Shown here: one piece after another, positions 7,594 through 14,297 of the stretch
How the letters are laid out: the number at the start of each line of letters is the position of its first letter
How positions within the stretch are numbered: position 1 is the stretch's first letter
From: VBCK01 sp036270655
Lineage (GTDB): Bacteria; Pseudomonadota; Gammaproteobacteria; Burkholderiales; Burkholderiaceae_F
DNA length: 14,859 nucleotides
NCBI GenBank assembly: GCA_036270655.1
Contig: DATBCD010000121.1
Coordinates: forward strand, 1-14,859
Reading direction: 5' to 3'
The notes under the pieces: model-generated
What the model was told of the DNA's origin: nothing
The model's database searches: none
The model's input: only the letters and a program-made list of their open reading frames with translations
Made by a program: the position numbers and the translations under genes

Positions 7594-8592
7594 TCAGATG
7601 AAGGCATCATCGCCACCTTTGGCACCGATCTGGATCTGGCCTTCGTCGGCCAGCCTGCGGACGACTTTCAGGATCTCGCGCTGCTCGGCCTCGACCTCGG
7701 AAAGACGCACCGGGCCCTTGGCCTCCAGGTCCTCGCGCAGCGTTTCGGCCGCGCGCCCCGACATGTTCTTGAAGATCCTGTCGCGCAGCGCCTGGTCGGA
7801 ACCCTTCAGCGCCACGATCAGCGCCTCGGACTGGATTTCGCGCAGCAGCAGCTGGATGGCCCGATCGTCCAGGTCGTTGAGGTTTTCGAACGTGAACATC
7901 TGGTCGAGGATCTTCTGCGCCAGGTCGGCGTCGTGCTCCCTGATCGATTCGACCGCCGCCGTCTCCAGCGCATTGCCGAGAAAATTCAGCATTTCGGCCG
8001 TGGCCTTGGTGCCGCCCAGGGTGGCCTTCTTCAGCTTTTCGCTGCCGGCCAGGATCTTGGACAGCACTTCGTTCAATTCCTGCAGCGCCTGCGGCTGGAT
8101 ACCGTCCAGCGTCGCCACGCGCAGCAGCACGTCGTTGCGCATCCGCTCGCTCATGCTCTTGAGCACCTCCGAGGAGTGGTCGCGCTCCAGGTGCACCAGA
8201 ATCGAGGCGACGATCTGCGGATGCTCGTTCTTCAGAAGCTCGGCGATCGTGCCCGCGTCCATCCACTTCAGGCTCTCGATGCCGGAGACGTCCCGCCCCT
8301 GCAGGATGCGGTCCAGCAGCATGCCGGCCTTTTCCTCGCCCAGTGCCCGTTTCAGCACCTGGCTGACAAAGGCGTCGGTGTCGCGCACCAGCGAGTACTG
8401 GTTGTCCTTGGTCGCGTGAAAGCGGCCGATCACGCTGTCGATCTTCTCGCGCGTGACGGTGCGCAGGCGCGCCATCGTTTCGCCGAGCTTCTGCACTTCC
8501 TTCGGCGACAGGTACTTGAAGACCTCGGCGGCCTCCTCTTCGCCCACTGCCATCAGCAGGATCGCGGCGTGTTCCAGACCGGCGTCGTCCAT
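7594..8592 (-). CDS. fliG: Flagellar motor switch protein FliG
   Basis: FliG is the C-ring protein that touches both the FliF MS ring and the MotA stator and generates torque. The 332-residue product is full length. The N-terminal domain binds FliF. The middle domain carries EHPQ (123-126), which contacts FliM. The C-terminal domain has the charged torque-helix residues expected from the E. coli pattern: K263, R280, E287, D288 and R296. The ATG lies nine bases after the fliF stop, with GGGA nearby as ribosome-binding site. The long open frames on other strands here are shadows. Very high confidence. Confidence 0.98.
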   Translation of the reverse strand: MDDAGLEHAAILLMAVGEEEAAEVFKYLSPKEVQKLGETMARLRTVTREKIDSVIGRFHATKDNQYSLVRDTDAFVSQVLKRALGEEKAGMLLDRILQGRDVSGIESLKWMDAGTIAELLKNEHPQIVASILVHLERDHSSEVLKSMSERMRNDVLLRVATLDGIQPQALQELNEVLSKILAGSEKLKKATLGGTKATAEMLNFLGNALETAAVESIREHDADLAQKILDQMFTFENLNDLDDRAIQLLLREIQSEALIVALKGSDQALRDRIFKNMSGRAAETLREDLEAKGPVRLSEVEAEQREILKVVRRLADEGQIQIGAKGGDDAFI

Positions 8593-8601
8593 AAATCCCG
8601 A

Positions 8602-10287
8602 TCAGGCCTTGGCGTCGCCGACCCACGCCTTCACCACGTTGGCGACGGTGGCCGGGTCCGAGCGCGCGATCTGCCGCATCTGATCCAGCTGGGTGGTCGG
8701 CAACTCGGTCCGCTTTGGAACGGCAGATTCGATCGCGGACGACGTCGTCTCCGGCGACACGAGCAGGGGCTGTGAGCTGATCGCCTTCAAGGCCGGGCGT
8801 ACGACGCCGAACACGACGATCAGCGTCAACATCAGGAACAGCAGTGCCTTGCCGAGCTCCTTGGCCAGGCCGATCGCTTCGGGCTGCTGCCACAGCGGCG
8901 TCGGCTCGGCTGGTGGCAATTCGAGCTGGCTGAACGCCACGTTGACCACGTTCAGCGAGTCGCCCCGCTTCTCGCTGAACCCTATCGCTTCGCGCACCAG
9001 CGCCTGGATGTTGTCCATCTCCTTCTGCGACCACGGCACCGAGGCCGCCGCCGGCAGCACCGCCGCGGGCTTGCCCGCCGTTGCGCTGTCTGGCGCGGAG
9101 GCGGGCGGCGGCGTGGGGGCGGGCTTGTTGTTGATCACGACCGCGGCCGTCAGGCGGCGGATCTCGCCGCTGGCGGTCTTCGTATGGCGCACGTTCTTGT
9201 CGACTTCGAAATTGGTCATCTGCTCGCGGTGAGTGCTGGAACCGGGAGCCGCTGCCGGCTGGTTCGCCGCGCCGGCCTGCGGCTGGTTGGCCTGGCCGTT
9301 GATCGGCGCGGTCGGCGGAACCGGTGGCTGGTTCGACAGCGCGCCCGGCACGCCTTGTGCGCCGGCGCCGCCGGTCTGCGAGTTTTCGGTGCTCGACTGC
9401 GACCGGATGGCCGCCTTGTCGGCGGCCTGGTTCGGCTTGTACGACTCGTCCATCTGCTCGACGTTGGAGAAGTCCACGTCCGCGGTGACCTGCGCCCGCA
9501 CGTTGGCGCGGCCCACGATCGGCTCCAGGATGTCCTCGATGCGCTTGATGGTGGATGCCTCGATCTGCGAGACGTAGTCGAGCTGCTCCCCGTCCAGGCT
9601 GCCCTGGCCTTCGCTCTGGCTGGCCAGCAGAGTGCCGTGCTGGTCGACTACCGAGACGTTCTTGGTCGTCAGCTCCGGCACCGAAGAGGCGACCAGGTGG
9701 ACGATGCCGGCGACCTGGGCCCGATCGAGCGTCCTGCCCGGATGCAGCTGCACCAGCACCGAAGCGGTCGGCGCCTGGTGATCGCGCAGGAAGCCGGAGT
9801 TCTTCGGCAACGCCAGGTGGACGCGGGCGCCGGCAACCGGCGCCAGCGACTGGATCGAACGCGCCAGCTCGCCTTCCAGGCCGCGCTGGTAGTTCAGTTG
9901 TTCCTGGAACTGGGTCAGCCCGAACTTCTGCGACTCGAGCAGCTCGAAGCCGACGATGGACCCCTTCGGAAGGCCCTGCGAAGCGAGCTTCAGCCGGGCC
10001 TCATGCACCTTGTCGGCGGGCACCAGAATCGTCCCGCCGTCCGCGTTGCGGTACGCGACGTTCATCTGGGCAAGCTGCGCGATCACGGCGCCACCGTCCC
10101 GGTCCGACAGGTTGGTGAACAGCACGCTGTAGCTCGGCGAGGAGCTCCAGAGCCAGGCGGCGCTGACGATCGCGATGATGCCGGCCGCGCCCAGGACCAT
10201 CAGCGCACGGGCGCGAGGGGAAAGCCGGGCCATCAGGCCGACGCCGGCGGGCATCGAATGAGTCGGGGCGATTGAGGATTTGTCCAT
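8602..10287 (-). CDS. fliF: Flagellar MS-ring protein FliF
   Basis: FliF builds the MS ring in the inner membrane, the base on which rod, C ring and export gate assemble. The 561-residue product has a first membrane segment at about 29-48, a periplasmic ring-building region (about 50-300) with FTNLSDRDGGAVIAQL and ARVHLALPKNSGF, a Pro/Ala/Gln-rich low-complexity insert (about 301-352), and a second membrane segment at about 480-497. The C-terminal FliG-binding tail (LDQMRQIARSDPATVANVVK, then AWVGDA) is intact. I prefer the ATG at 10285-10287; an in-frame GTG at 10303-10305 would add six residues. It is the first gene of the fliFGHIJK operon and is divergent from fliE. Confidence 0.97.
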   Translation of the reverse strand: MDKSSIAPTHSMPAGVGLMARLSPRARALMVLGAAGIIAIVSAAWLWSSSPSYSVLFTNLSDRDGGAVIAQLAQMNVAYRNADGGTILVPADKVHEARLKLASQGLPKGSIVGFELLESQKFGLTQFQEQLNYQRGLEGELARSIQSLAPVAGARVHLALPKNSGFLRDHQAPTASVLVQLHPGRTLDRAQVAGIVHLVASSVPELTTKNVSVVDQHGTLLASQSEGQGSLDGEQLDYVSQIEASTIKRIEDILEPIVGRANVRAQVTADVDFSNVEQMDESYKPNQAADKAAIRSQSSTENSQTGGAGAQGVPGALSNQPPVPPTAPINGQANQPQAGAANQPAAAPGSSTHREQMTNFEVDKNVRHTKTASGEIRRLTAAVVINNKPAPTPPPASAPDSATAGKPAAVLPAAASVPWSQKEMDNIQALVREAIGFSEKRGDSLNVVNVAFSQLELPPAEPTPLWQQPEAIGLAKELGKALLFLMLTLIVVFGVVRPALKAISSQPLLVSPETTSSAIESAVPKRTELPTTQLDQMRQIARSDPATVANVVKAWVGDAKA

Positions 10288-10437
10288 GGCCTTTTGCGCG
10301 GGCACCCCGGCGCGCTCGTGCGCGTGACGCGTGGGTACATCGATTTCTGATTATTCGGAGACTTGAGATACCGTAAACGCGGATAAGCCGAGGAAAGCCG
10401 CATCGATTAGGGGGTCTGGTAAGCATTCACACATAGG

Positions 10438-10449
10438 TTCGGGCCCGAA
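10438..10449. repeat. 12-base perfect palindrome in fliF/fliE region
   Basis: TTCGGGCCCGAA is a perfect inverted repeat lying about 110 bases upstream of fliE and 150 bases upstream of fliF. It could be an operator or the centre of a larger binding site. No protein can be assigned. Confidence 0.5.
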
Positions 10450-10459
10450 ACGAATTGGC

Positions 10460-10486
10460 CTGCGAACACACACCTTCTTTTCGCAG
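10460..10486. repeat. Inverted repeat CTGCGAA-N13-TTCGCAG upstream of fliE
   Basis: CTGCGAA (10460-10466) and TTCGCAG (10480-10486) are exact inverted copies separated by 13 bases, ending about 70 bases before the fliE start codon and about 20 before the weak TAGATT element. Spacing of this kind is compatible with a dimeric activator site. A nearby 10-base palindrome GGGCGCGCCC lies at 10491-10500. The function is inferred only from position. Confidence 0.4.
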
Positions 10487-10556
10487 TGTCGGGCGCGCCC
10501 CACGGCTAGATTGCAACAACGGTCAGGACTTCTTAAGGGCCGGGCGCGGGGACATC

Positions 10557-10865
10557 ATGGATCTTTCATCGATCAACGCTCAAATCGCATCGGCCCTGGC
10601 TGTGACACCGGCTTCCACGCCGGCCACGGTCCCGGGCGCCGGCTCGCAGTTCGCCTCGTCGCTGGAGGCTGCGCTGAAGGCGGTCAGCAAGGATCAGGAA
10701 CAGGCCGGCGAGCTGCAGCGGCAATTCGCGCTGGAAAACCCGAACGTGGGTCTGGAAGACACCGTGGTCGCGATGAGCAAGGCGAGCATCTCGTTCGCGG
10801 CTGCCGTCCAGGTGCGCAACCGGCTGGTCCAGGCTTACGATCAGATCATGAATATGCAGGTGTAA
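10557..10865 (+). CDS. fliE: Flagellar hook-basal body protein FliE
   Basis: FliE joins the MS ring and export gate to the proximal rod and is among the first substrates exported. The 102-residue product matches the family length. It has a variable N-terminus, then the conserved FASSLEAALKAVSKDQ stretch (about 32-47), NPNVGLEDTVVAMSKASISF (about 61-80) and the C-terminal helix VRNRLVQAYDQIMNMQV typical of FliE. The ATG at 10557 has a GGGGA ribosome-binding site six bases upstream. An in-frame extension of 34 residues upstream shows no FliE similarity. It is the only plus-strand gene here, monocistronic between the fliF divergent region and convergent cheZ, as in enteric bacteria. Confidence 0.97.
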   Translation: MDLSSINAQIASALAVTPASTPATVPGAGSQFASSLEAALKAVSKDQEQAGELQRQFALENPNVGLEDTVVAMSKASISFAAAVQVRNRLVQAYDQIMNMQV

Positions 10866-10879
10866 GGCCGGATCCGGCC
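10866..10879 (+). terminator. Possible weak terminator after fliE
   Basis: GGCCGGATCCGGCC is a perfect 14-base palindrome starting directly after the fliE stop codon and can fold as a five-pair stem with a GATC loop. Only a short T-rich stretch (GCGCTTTC) follows about ten bases later, so it is a poor rho-independent terminator. It occupies the 37-base gap between convergent fliE and cheZ and might serve either strand. Confidence 0.35.
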
Positions 10880-10902
10880 GCCTGCGCTTTCAAAAGACCG
10901 CT

Positions 10903-11547
10903 TCAAAACCCGAGGCTCGCCAGCAGATCGTCGACGCCTTTCTGGTCGGCGACCACGTCGTCGCGCGCCTGTGGCGCCACCACCGGTCCCTCGAGCTTGT
11001 ACTGGCTGAGCTGCAGCCGTTGCTCGGGCGGCGTGGTCTCGATCAGCACCTTGATCAGCTGCTCCTCCAGCGAGTGCGCCAGCGCGACCACCCGTCGGAT
11101 CACCTGCCCGGTCAGGTCGTGGAAGTCCTGCGCCATCATGATGTCGGTCAGAATCGTGTTGGTACGGTCGGCCTGGCCTCCGACGCCCGAGAAGAACTCG
11201 CACGTCTCCTCGACCAGCTGCTTGCCTGCCGGAGTGCAGGCGCGGCCGCCGGCCGCATAGGCGGCGACCGCCTGCCACCGGCTGCGCAAATTGCCGGCCT
11301 GTTCGGTCAGTTCCTGCTGGACCGTGCGGGCGCGGTCGACCGCATTGAGCACTTTCTCGGCCGCTTCGCCGGTGACGCGGGCGATGTAGGCCAGCCGGTC
11401 GCGCGCATCGGGCAGGTTGTCGCGCGCGTCCATCAGCTCGCGATCGTAGCCGAGCTCGCGCAGAGCGTCGTGCAGCGTGCGCGTCAGCTGTCCGATCCGG
11501 TAATGGACGTTCTCGTGCTGTCCGTCTGGCGCTTCGGTATGGCCCAC
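10903..11547 (-). CDS. cheZ: CheY-P phosphatase CheZ
   Basis: CheZ dephosphorylates CheY-P and so ends the tumble signal. The 214-residue product has the long helical core with the catalytic helix ILTDIMMAQDFHDLTGQVIR; D144 and Q148 occupy the places of E. coli D143 and the catalytic Q147. The C-terminal CheY-binding peptide GVDDLLASLGF (about 204-214) is intact. The first codon (11545-11547) is GTG; the next ATG is at residue 39, too far in. GAGG lies about seven bases before GTG, overlapping the cheY stop region, and the genes are nine bases apart. CheZ is typical of beta- and gammaproteobacteria. It converges on fliE. Confidence 0.96.
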   Translation of the reverse strand: MGHTEAPDGQHENVHYRIGQLTRTLHDALRELGYDRELMDARDNLPDARDRLAYIARVTGEAAEKVLNAVDRARTVQQELTEQAGNLRSRWQAVAAYAAGGRACTPAGKQLVEETCEFFSGVGGQADRTNTILTDIMMAQDFHDLTGQVIRRVVALAHSLEEQLIKVLIETTPPEQRLQLSQYKLEGPVVAPQARDDVVADQKGVDDLLASLGF

Positions 11548-11556
11548 GGGTTCGCC

Positions 11557-11940
11557 TCAGCCCTGTTTGGTCATGATTTTTTGGACTTTCTCTTCCAGCG
11601 TGGCTTTGGTAAAGGGCTTGACGATATAGCCGCTGGCGCCGCACTGCGCCGCCTGCACGATGTCTTCCTTCTTCGCCTCGGCCGTCACCATCAGGAACGG
11701 GATCGCCTTGAGCGCATCGTCCGAGCGGACGCTCTTTAGCAGCTCGAAGCCGTTCATATTCGGCATGTTGATGTCCGACACGACGAAGTCGAATTTGCTC
11801 GCCTTGAGCATGTTCAGCGCCACCACCCCGTCCTCGGCCTCTTCGGCATTTCCGAAGCCGATTTCCTTGAGCAGATTGCGCACGATGCGCCGCATGGTCG
11901 AGAAGTCGTCGACAATCAGAAATCGCGGATCGGCAGTCAT
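11557..11940 (-). CDS. cheY: Chemotaxis response regulator CheY
   Basis: CheY is the single-domain response regulator that carries the phosphoryl signal from CheA to FliM at the motor. The 127-residue product has all the receiver-domain residues: the acidic pair D11 and D12, the phosphorylated D56 (in VVSDINMPNMNG), T86, Y105 and K108 followed by PF. Numbering is one less than in E. coli CheY. There is no output domain. The ATG at 11938-11940 has a strong AGGAGA ribosome-binding site about five bases upstream, which decides the start over a longer in-frame reading. It follows motB after 133 bases, with a stem-loop in the gap, and is directly followed by cheZ. Confidence 0.98.
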   Translation of the reverse strand: MTADPRFLIVDDFSTMRRIVRNLLKEIGFGNAEEAEDGVVALNMLKASKFDFVVSDINMPNMNGFELLKSVRSDDALKAIPFLMVTAEAKKEDIVQAAQCGASGYIVKPFTKATLEEKVQKIMTKQG

Positions 11941-11964
11941 TTGGTCTCCTGCAAGCGGATTCGA

Positions 11965-11992
11965 GTGCACGGCCGCCGCCCTTCGGCCGCAC
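11965..11992 (-). other. Stem-loop between motB and cheY
   Basis: In the 133-base motB-cheY gap, GTGC (11965-11968) plus GGCCG (11971-11975) can pair with CGGCCGCAC (11984-11992), giving nine GC-rich pairs with a two-base bulge and an eight-base loop. It ends about 15 bases before the cheY ribosome-binding site. No T-run follows, so it is not a rho-independent terminator. It may protect or separate parts of the transcript. Confidence 0.45.
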
Positions 11993-12073
11993 CGCGACAG
12001 CATTGTGGCGGGCAGCCGACCGCCTCTATTGCCGGAAAAGCTTGCGCAAACATCGCGTTTCGGCGCTTAGGGT

Positions 12074-13114
12074 TCATTGCGGGCTCGGCCCGACGGGCTG
12101 CGCCCCGGCCTGCGGTGCGGGCGATGGCGACGCATCCGGTGCCGCGCCCGATGGGACGGGGGCCGGCGTGGCGGCGGCGGGCCCGGTGCCCTGAGGCAGC
12201 GACTCCGTGACCTCCTCGGGGTCGCCCGCCTCGATTTCGCCGCGGGCCCGCGCCAACCGCTCCTCGGCGATTTTGTTCAGAACGATGATCGAGATGCGGC
12301 GGTTCAACGGGTTGCGCGGATCGTCCTTGTCGAGCAGGCTCGAATCGGCCAGCCCGACCACGCGCGCGATCTTCTGCGGGTCCATGCCGCCCGCGATCAG
12401 CTCGCGGCGCGAAGCGTTGGCGCGGTCGGCCGACAGCTCCCAGTTCGAGTAGGAGCGCTGTCCCCCGGAGTAGGGCGCCGAATCGGTGTGGCCGGTCAGC
12501 GCGATCTTGTTGTCGACGTCGTTCAGGACCTTTCCGATCTCGCGCAGGATTTCGCGCATATAGCTTTTGACGGTCGCCCCACCCAGGTCGAACATCGGGC
12601 GCTTGAAGTCGTCCACGATCTGTATCCGCAATCCGTCCGGGGTGATCTCGACCCGGATCTGGTTGCGGAACTCGGACAGGGTCGCATTGGCCAAAATGGC
12701 GCCGTCGATACGCGCTTTCAGCTCCTCCATCCGCGCCAGCTGCTCGACGCGGCGCCGTTCATGCTGCTGGCGGTCGGCGCTTTTGCGGCGGTTTTCCTGC
12801 TCGCCCCGCTTGCGCTGGCCGACGACCCGGGTCAGGTCCTCGCCGCCGCCGCTGATGATCGAGGTGGCGTCGCCCGAGCCGCTGCCGCCGGCCAGCGCGA
12901 CCTGCAGCGGCGTCTGGAAGTATTCGGCGATGCCCTTCAGATCGCCCTTGGTGGTCGAGCCGAGCAGCCACATCAACAGAAAGAACGCCATCATCGCGGT
13001 CACGAAGTCGGCGTAGGCGATCTTCCAGGCGGCTCCATGCGAGGCGTGGCCGTACTTCTTGATCCGCTTGATGACGATCGTCGATTTGGCTTTTTCGCTC
13101 GAAGTGGTCGCCAT
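12074..13114 (-). CDS. motB: Flagellar motor stator protein MotB
   Basis: MotB pairs with MotA to form the proton-driven stator and anchors it to peptidoglycan. The 346-residue product has a basic cytoplasmic start (IKRIKKYGHASHG), one membrane segment (about 31-51) with the proton-binding aspartate D36 in AYADFVTAMM, a plug/linker region rich in charged residues (about 60-140), and an OmpA-type peptidoglycan-binding domain (about 165-285) with LTGHTDSAPYSGG, NWELSADRA and NPLNRRISIIV. A Pro/Ala-rich tail (about 308-346) follows and is variable in this family. The ATG at 13112-13114 lies 17 bases after the motA stop. The residues around D36 fit a proton-type MotB. Confidence 0.97.
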   Translation of the reverse strand: MATTSSEKAKSTIVIKRIKKYGHASHGAAWKIAYADFVTAMMAFFLLMWLLGSTTKGDLKGIAEYFQTPLQVALAGGSGSGDATSIISGGGEDLTRVVGQRKRGEQENRRKSADRQQHERRRVEQLARMEELKARIDGAILANATLSEFRNQIRVEITPDGLRIQIVDDFKRPMFDLGGATVKSYMREILREIGKVLNDVDNKIALTGHTDSAPYSGGQRSYSNWELSADRANASRRELIAGGMDPQKIARVVGLADSSLLDKDDPRNPLNRRISIIVLNKIAEERLARARGEIEAGDPEEVTESLPQGTGPAAATPAPVPSGAAPDASPSPAPQAGAQPVGPSPQ

Positions 13115-13131
13115 GTTCGTGCCCGGTCCGG

Positions 13132-13986
13132 TTACCGCTTCTGCTTGACGTGCTTTTCGAGCTCGACAAAGGTCGGCCGCTCGGTCGAGTACAGGATCTT
13201 GCGTCCGAATTCGACCGCGACCGCAGGCGCGTAGCCCTGCAGGCTGGCCAGCAGCGTCGCCTTGACGCAGTTCAGTTCCTTGGTCGTCTCGTCGACCTTC
13301 TGCTCCAGCAGCTGGGCCAGCGGGCTGACGAAGCCGTAGGAGATCAGGATGCCCAGGAACGTGCCGACCAGCGCGGCGGCGATCATTTCGCCCAGCACCG
13401 GAGGCGGCTGGCCGACCGAGGCCATCGTCTTGACCACCCCCATCACCGCGGCCACGATGCCGAATGCCGGCAGCCCGTCGCCGGCCTTCTGCAGGGCGTG
13501 CGACGGAGCCATCGCCTCGTGGTGGTGCGTATCGATCTCCTGATCCATCAGGTTCTCGATCTCCAGCGGGTTCATGTTGCCGGACACCATCATCCGCAGA
13601 TAGTCGGTGATGAACTCGACCAGGTGGTGATCGGACGTGACGGTCGGGTGCTTCTGGAACAGCGCGCTCTTGCCCGGCTCGTCCACGTCGGACTCGATTG
13701 CCATCATCCCTTCCTTGCGGACCTTGGTCAGGATGTCGAAAAGCAGGGCCATCAGAGCCATGTAGCGGGCCTTGGTGTACTTGGAGCCCTGCAACAGCTT
13801 CGGCAGTGCCTTGATCGTCGCGTTCAGCACCTTGCTCGAATTGCCGGTCATGAAGGCGCCGAGGGCCGCTCCGGCGATGATCATCAACTCGATCGGCTGG
13901 ATCAGGACGTGGAAAGCGCCGCCCTCCAGCGCGTAGCCGCCGAACACGGCCGCTACGACGAGGATGTAACCGACGATGATGAACAT
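13132..13986 (-). CDS. motA: Flagellar motor stator protein MotA
   Basis: MotA is the multi-pass membrane subunit of the stator that pushes on FliG. The 284-residue product begins MFIIVGYILVVAAVFGGY, the usual MotA start, and carries R90, E98, P173 and P222 at exactly the E. coli positions, which supports the ATG at 13984-13986. An in-frame ATG at 14011-14013 would add nine residues (MSRPLGPGS); neither has a convincing ribosome-binding site. Membrane segments lie at about 2-21, 31-47, 170-190 and 202-222, with the large cytoplasmic loop between the second and third. First gene of motAB-cheYZ, downstream of the flhC terminator. Confidence 0.97.
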   Translation of the reverse strand: MFIIVGYILVVAAVFGGYALEGGAFHVLIQPIELMIIAGAALGAFMTGNSSKVLNATIKALPKLLQGSKYTKARYMALMALLFDILTKVRKEGMMAIESDVDEPGKSALFQKHPTVTSDHHLVEFITDYLRMMVSGNMNPLEIENLMDQEIDTHHHEAMAPSHALQKAGDGLPAFGIVAAVMGVVKTMASVGQPPPVLGEMIAAALVGTFLGILISYGFVSPLAQLLEQKVDETTKELNCVKATLLASLQGYAPAVAVEFGRKILYSTERPTFVELEKHVKQKR

Positions 13987-14072
13987 GGAACCCGGCCCCA
14001 GCGGTCGGGACATGGCAGGGCGCGCGCAACACCGCGGCCCCGCCCGCCCTCAGTCCTTATTGCGCTAAGTTT

Positions 14073-14100
14073 TCTTCGGCAGACGCAGGAGCCGACTTGA
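14073..14100 (-). promoter_or_regulatory. Candidate sigma28 promoter of motA
   Basis: On the minus strand, TCAA (14097-14100) is followed after 16 bases by GCCGAAGA (14073-14080). The sigma28/FliA consensus is TAAA, about 15 bases, GCCGATAA; this site matches 3 of 4 and 6 of 8 bases with one extra spacer base. It lies about 90 bases before the motA start and downstream of the flhC terminator. motA is a class III gene in enteric bacteria. The match is imperfect, so this is a candidate only. Confidence 0.35.
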
Positions 14101-14193
14101 ACTTCGAGGGCTTCCGCCATGCCAGATCAGCCTCTCTGTAAGCGCCGAACTCGTGCCAGCAACGAGCACAATTCGACCGATCTGCGACCCCCC

Positions 14194-14220
14194 AAAAAAA
14201 AGAACCCGGCTGAGCCGGGT
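14194..14220 (-). terminator. Rho-independent terminator after flhC
   Basis: Read on the minus strand, ACCCGGC-TCA-GCCGGGT (14204-14220) forms a seven-pair GC-rich hairpin, followed after TTC by an eight-base T-run (14194-14201). This is a textbook intrinsic terminator about 80 bases past the flhC stop. It separates flhDC from motAB-cheYZ. Confidence 0.88.
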
Positions 14221-14260
14221 AAAGGGTCGGAGGAGGAGGGAGCAATCGGTCGTGCATCTG

Positions 14261-14284
14261 CCCTCACCCGCCTGCGGGAGAGGG
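14261..14284. repeat. REP-like palindromic element after flhC
   Basis: CCCTCACCCGC (14261-14271) and GCGGGAGAGGG (14274-14284) are near-perfect inverted copies with one A/A mismatch and a two-base centre. Elements of the form CCCTCTCCCGC...GCGGGAGAGGG are common dispersed intergenic palindromes in high-GC proteobacteria. It ends 13 bases from the flhC stop. Copy number in this genome cannot be seen from the window. Confidence 0.55.
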
Positions 14285-14297
14285 GCGGGGCAGAGGG

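Larger units (their letters stand above)
10288..10556. promoter_or_regulatory. Divergent fliF / fliE control region
   Basis: These 269 bases separate two genes that point away from each other, so they must hold promoters for both fliF and fliE. On the fliF strand, CCGAATAATC (10349-10358) contains an AATAAT core about 62 bases before the fliF start and matches the string before fliL. Nearer fliE there are two inverted repeats and a GC-rich palindrome, listed separately. A weak TAGATT at about 10506-10511 could be the fliE -10. I searched by eye for sigma54 (-24/-12) and sigma28 boxes and found none with correct spacing. FlhDC control is likely from gene type but not shown. Confidence 0.55.

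Noticed and set aside
6985..8775. Plus-strand open frame of almost 600 residues across fliH and fliG
   Set aside because: It crosses two real genes antisense and has shadow-like composition; long antisense frames are expected at this GC content.
10373..10386. TAAACGCGGATAA string resembling sigma28 parts before fliE
   Set aside because: TAAA and GCGGATAA are only one base apart instead of about 15, so it cannot act as a FliA promoter.
10501..10515. Apparent sigma54-type element (CGGCTAGATTGCA) upstream of fliE
   Set aside because: The GG and GC pairs are too close together for a -24/-12 promoter, so the spacing is wrong.
14057..14257. Small minus-strand open frame in the flhC-motA gap
   Set aside because: It runs through the intrinsic terminator, has no clear ribosome-binding site and no recognisable features.
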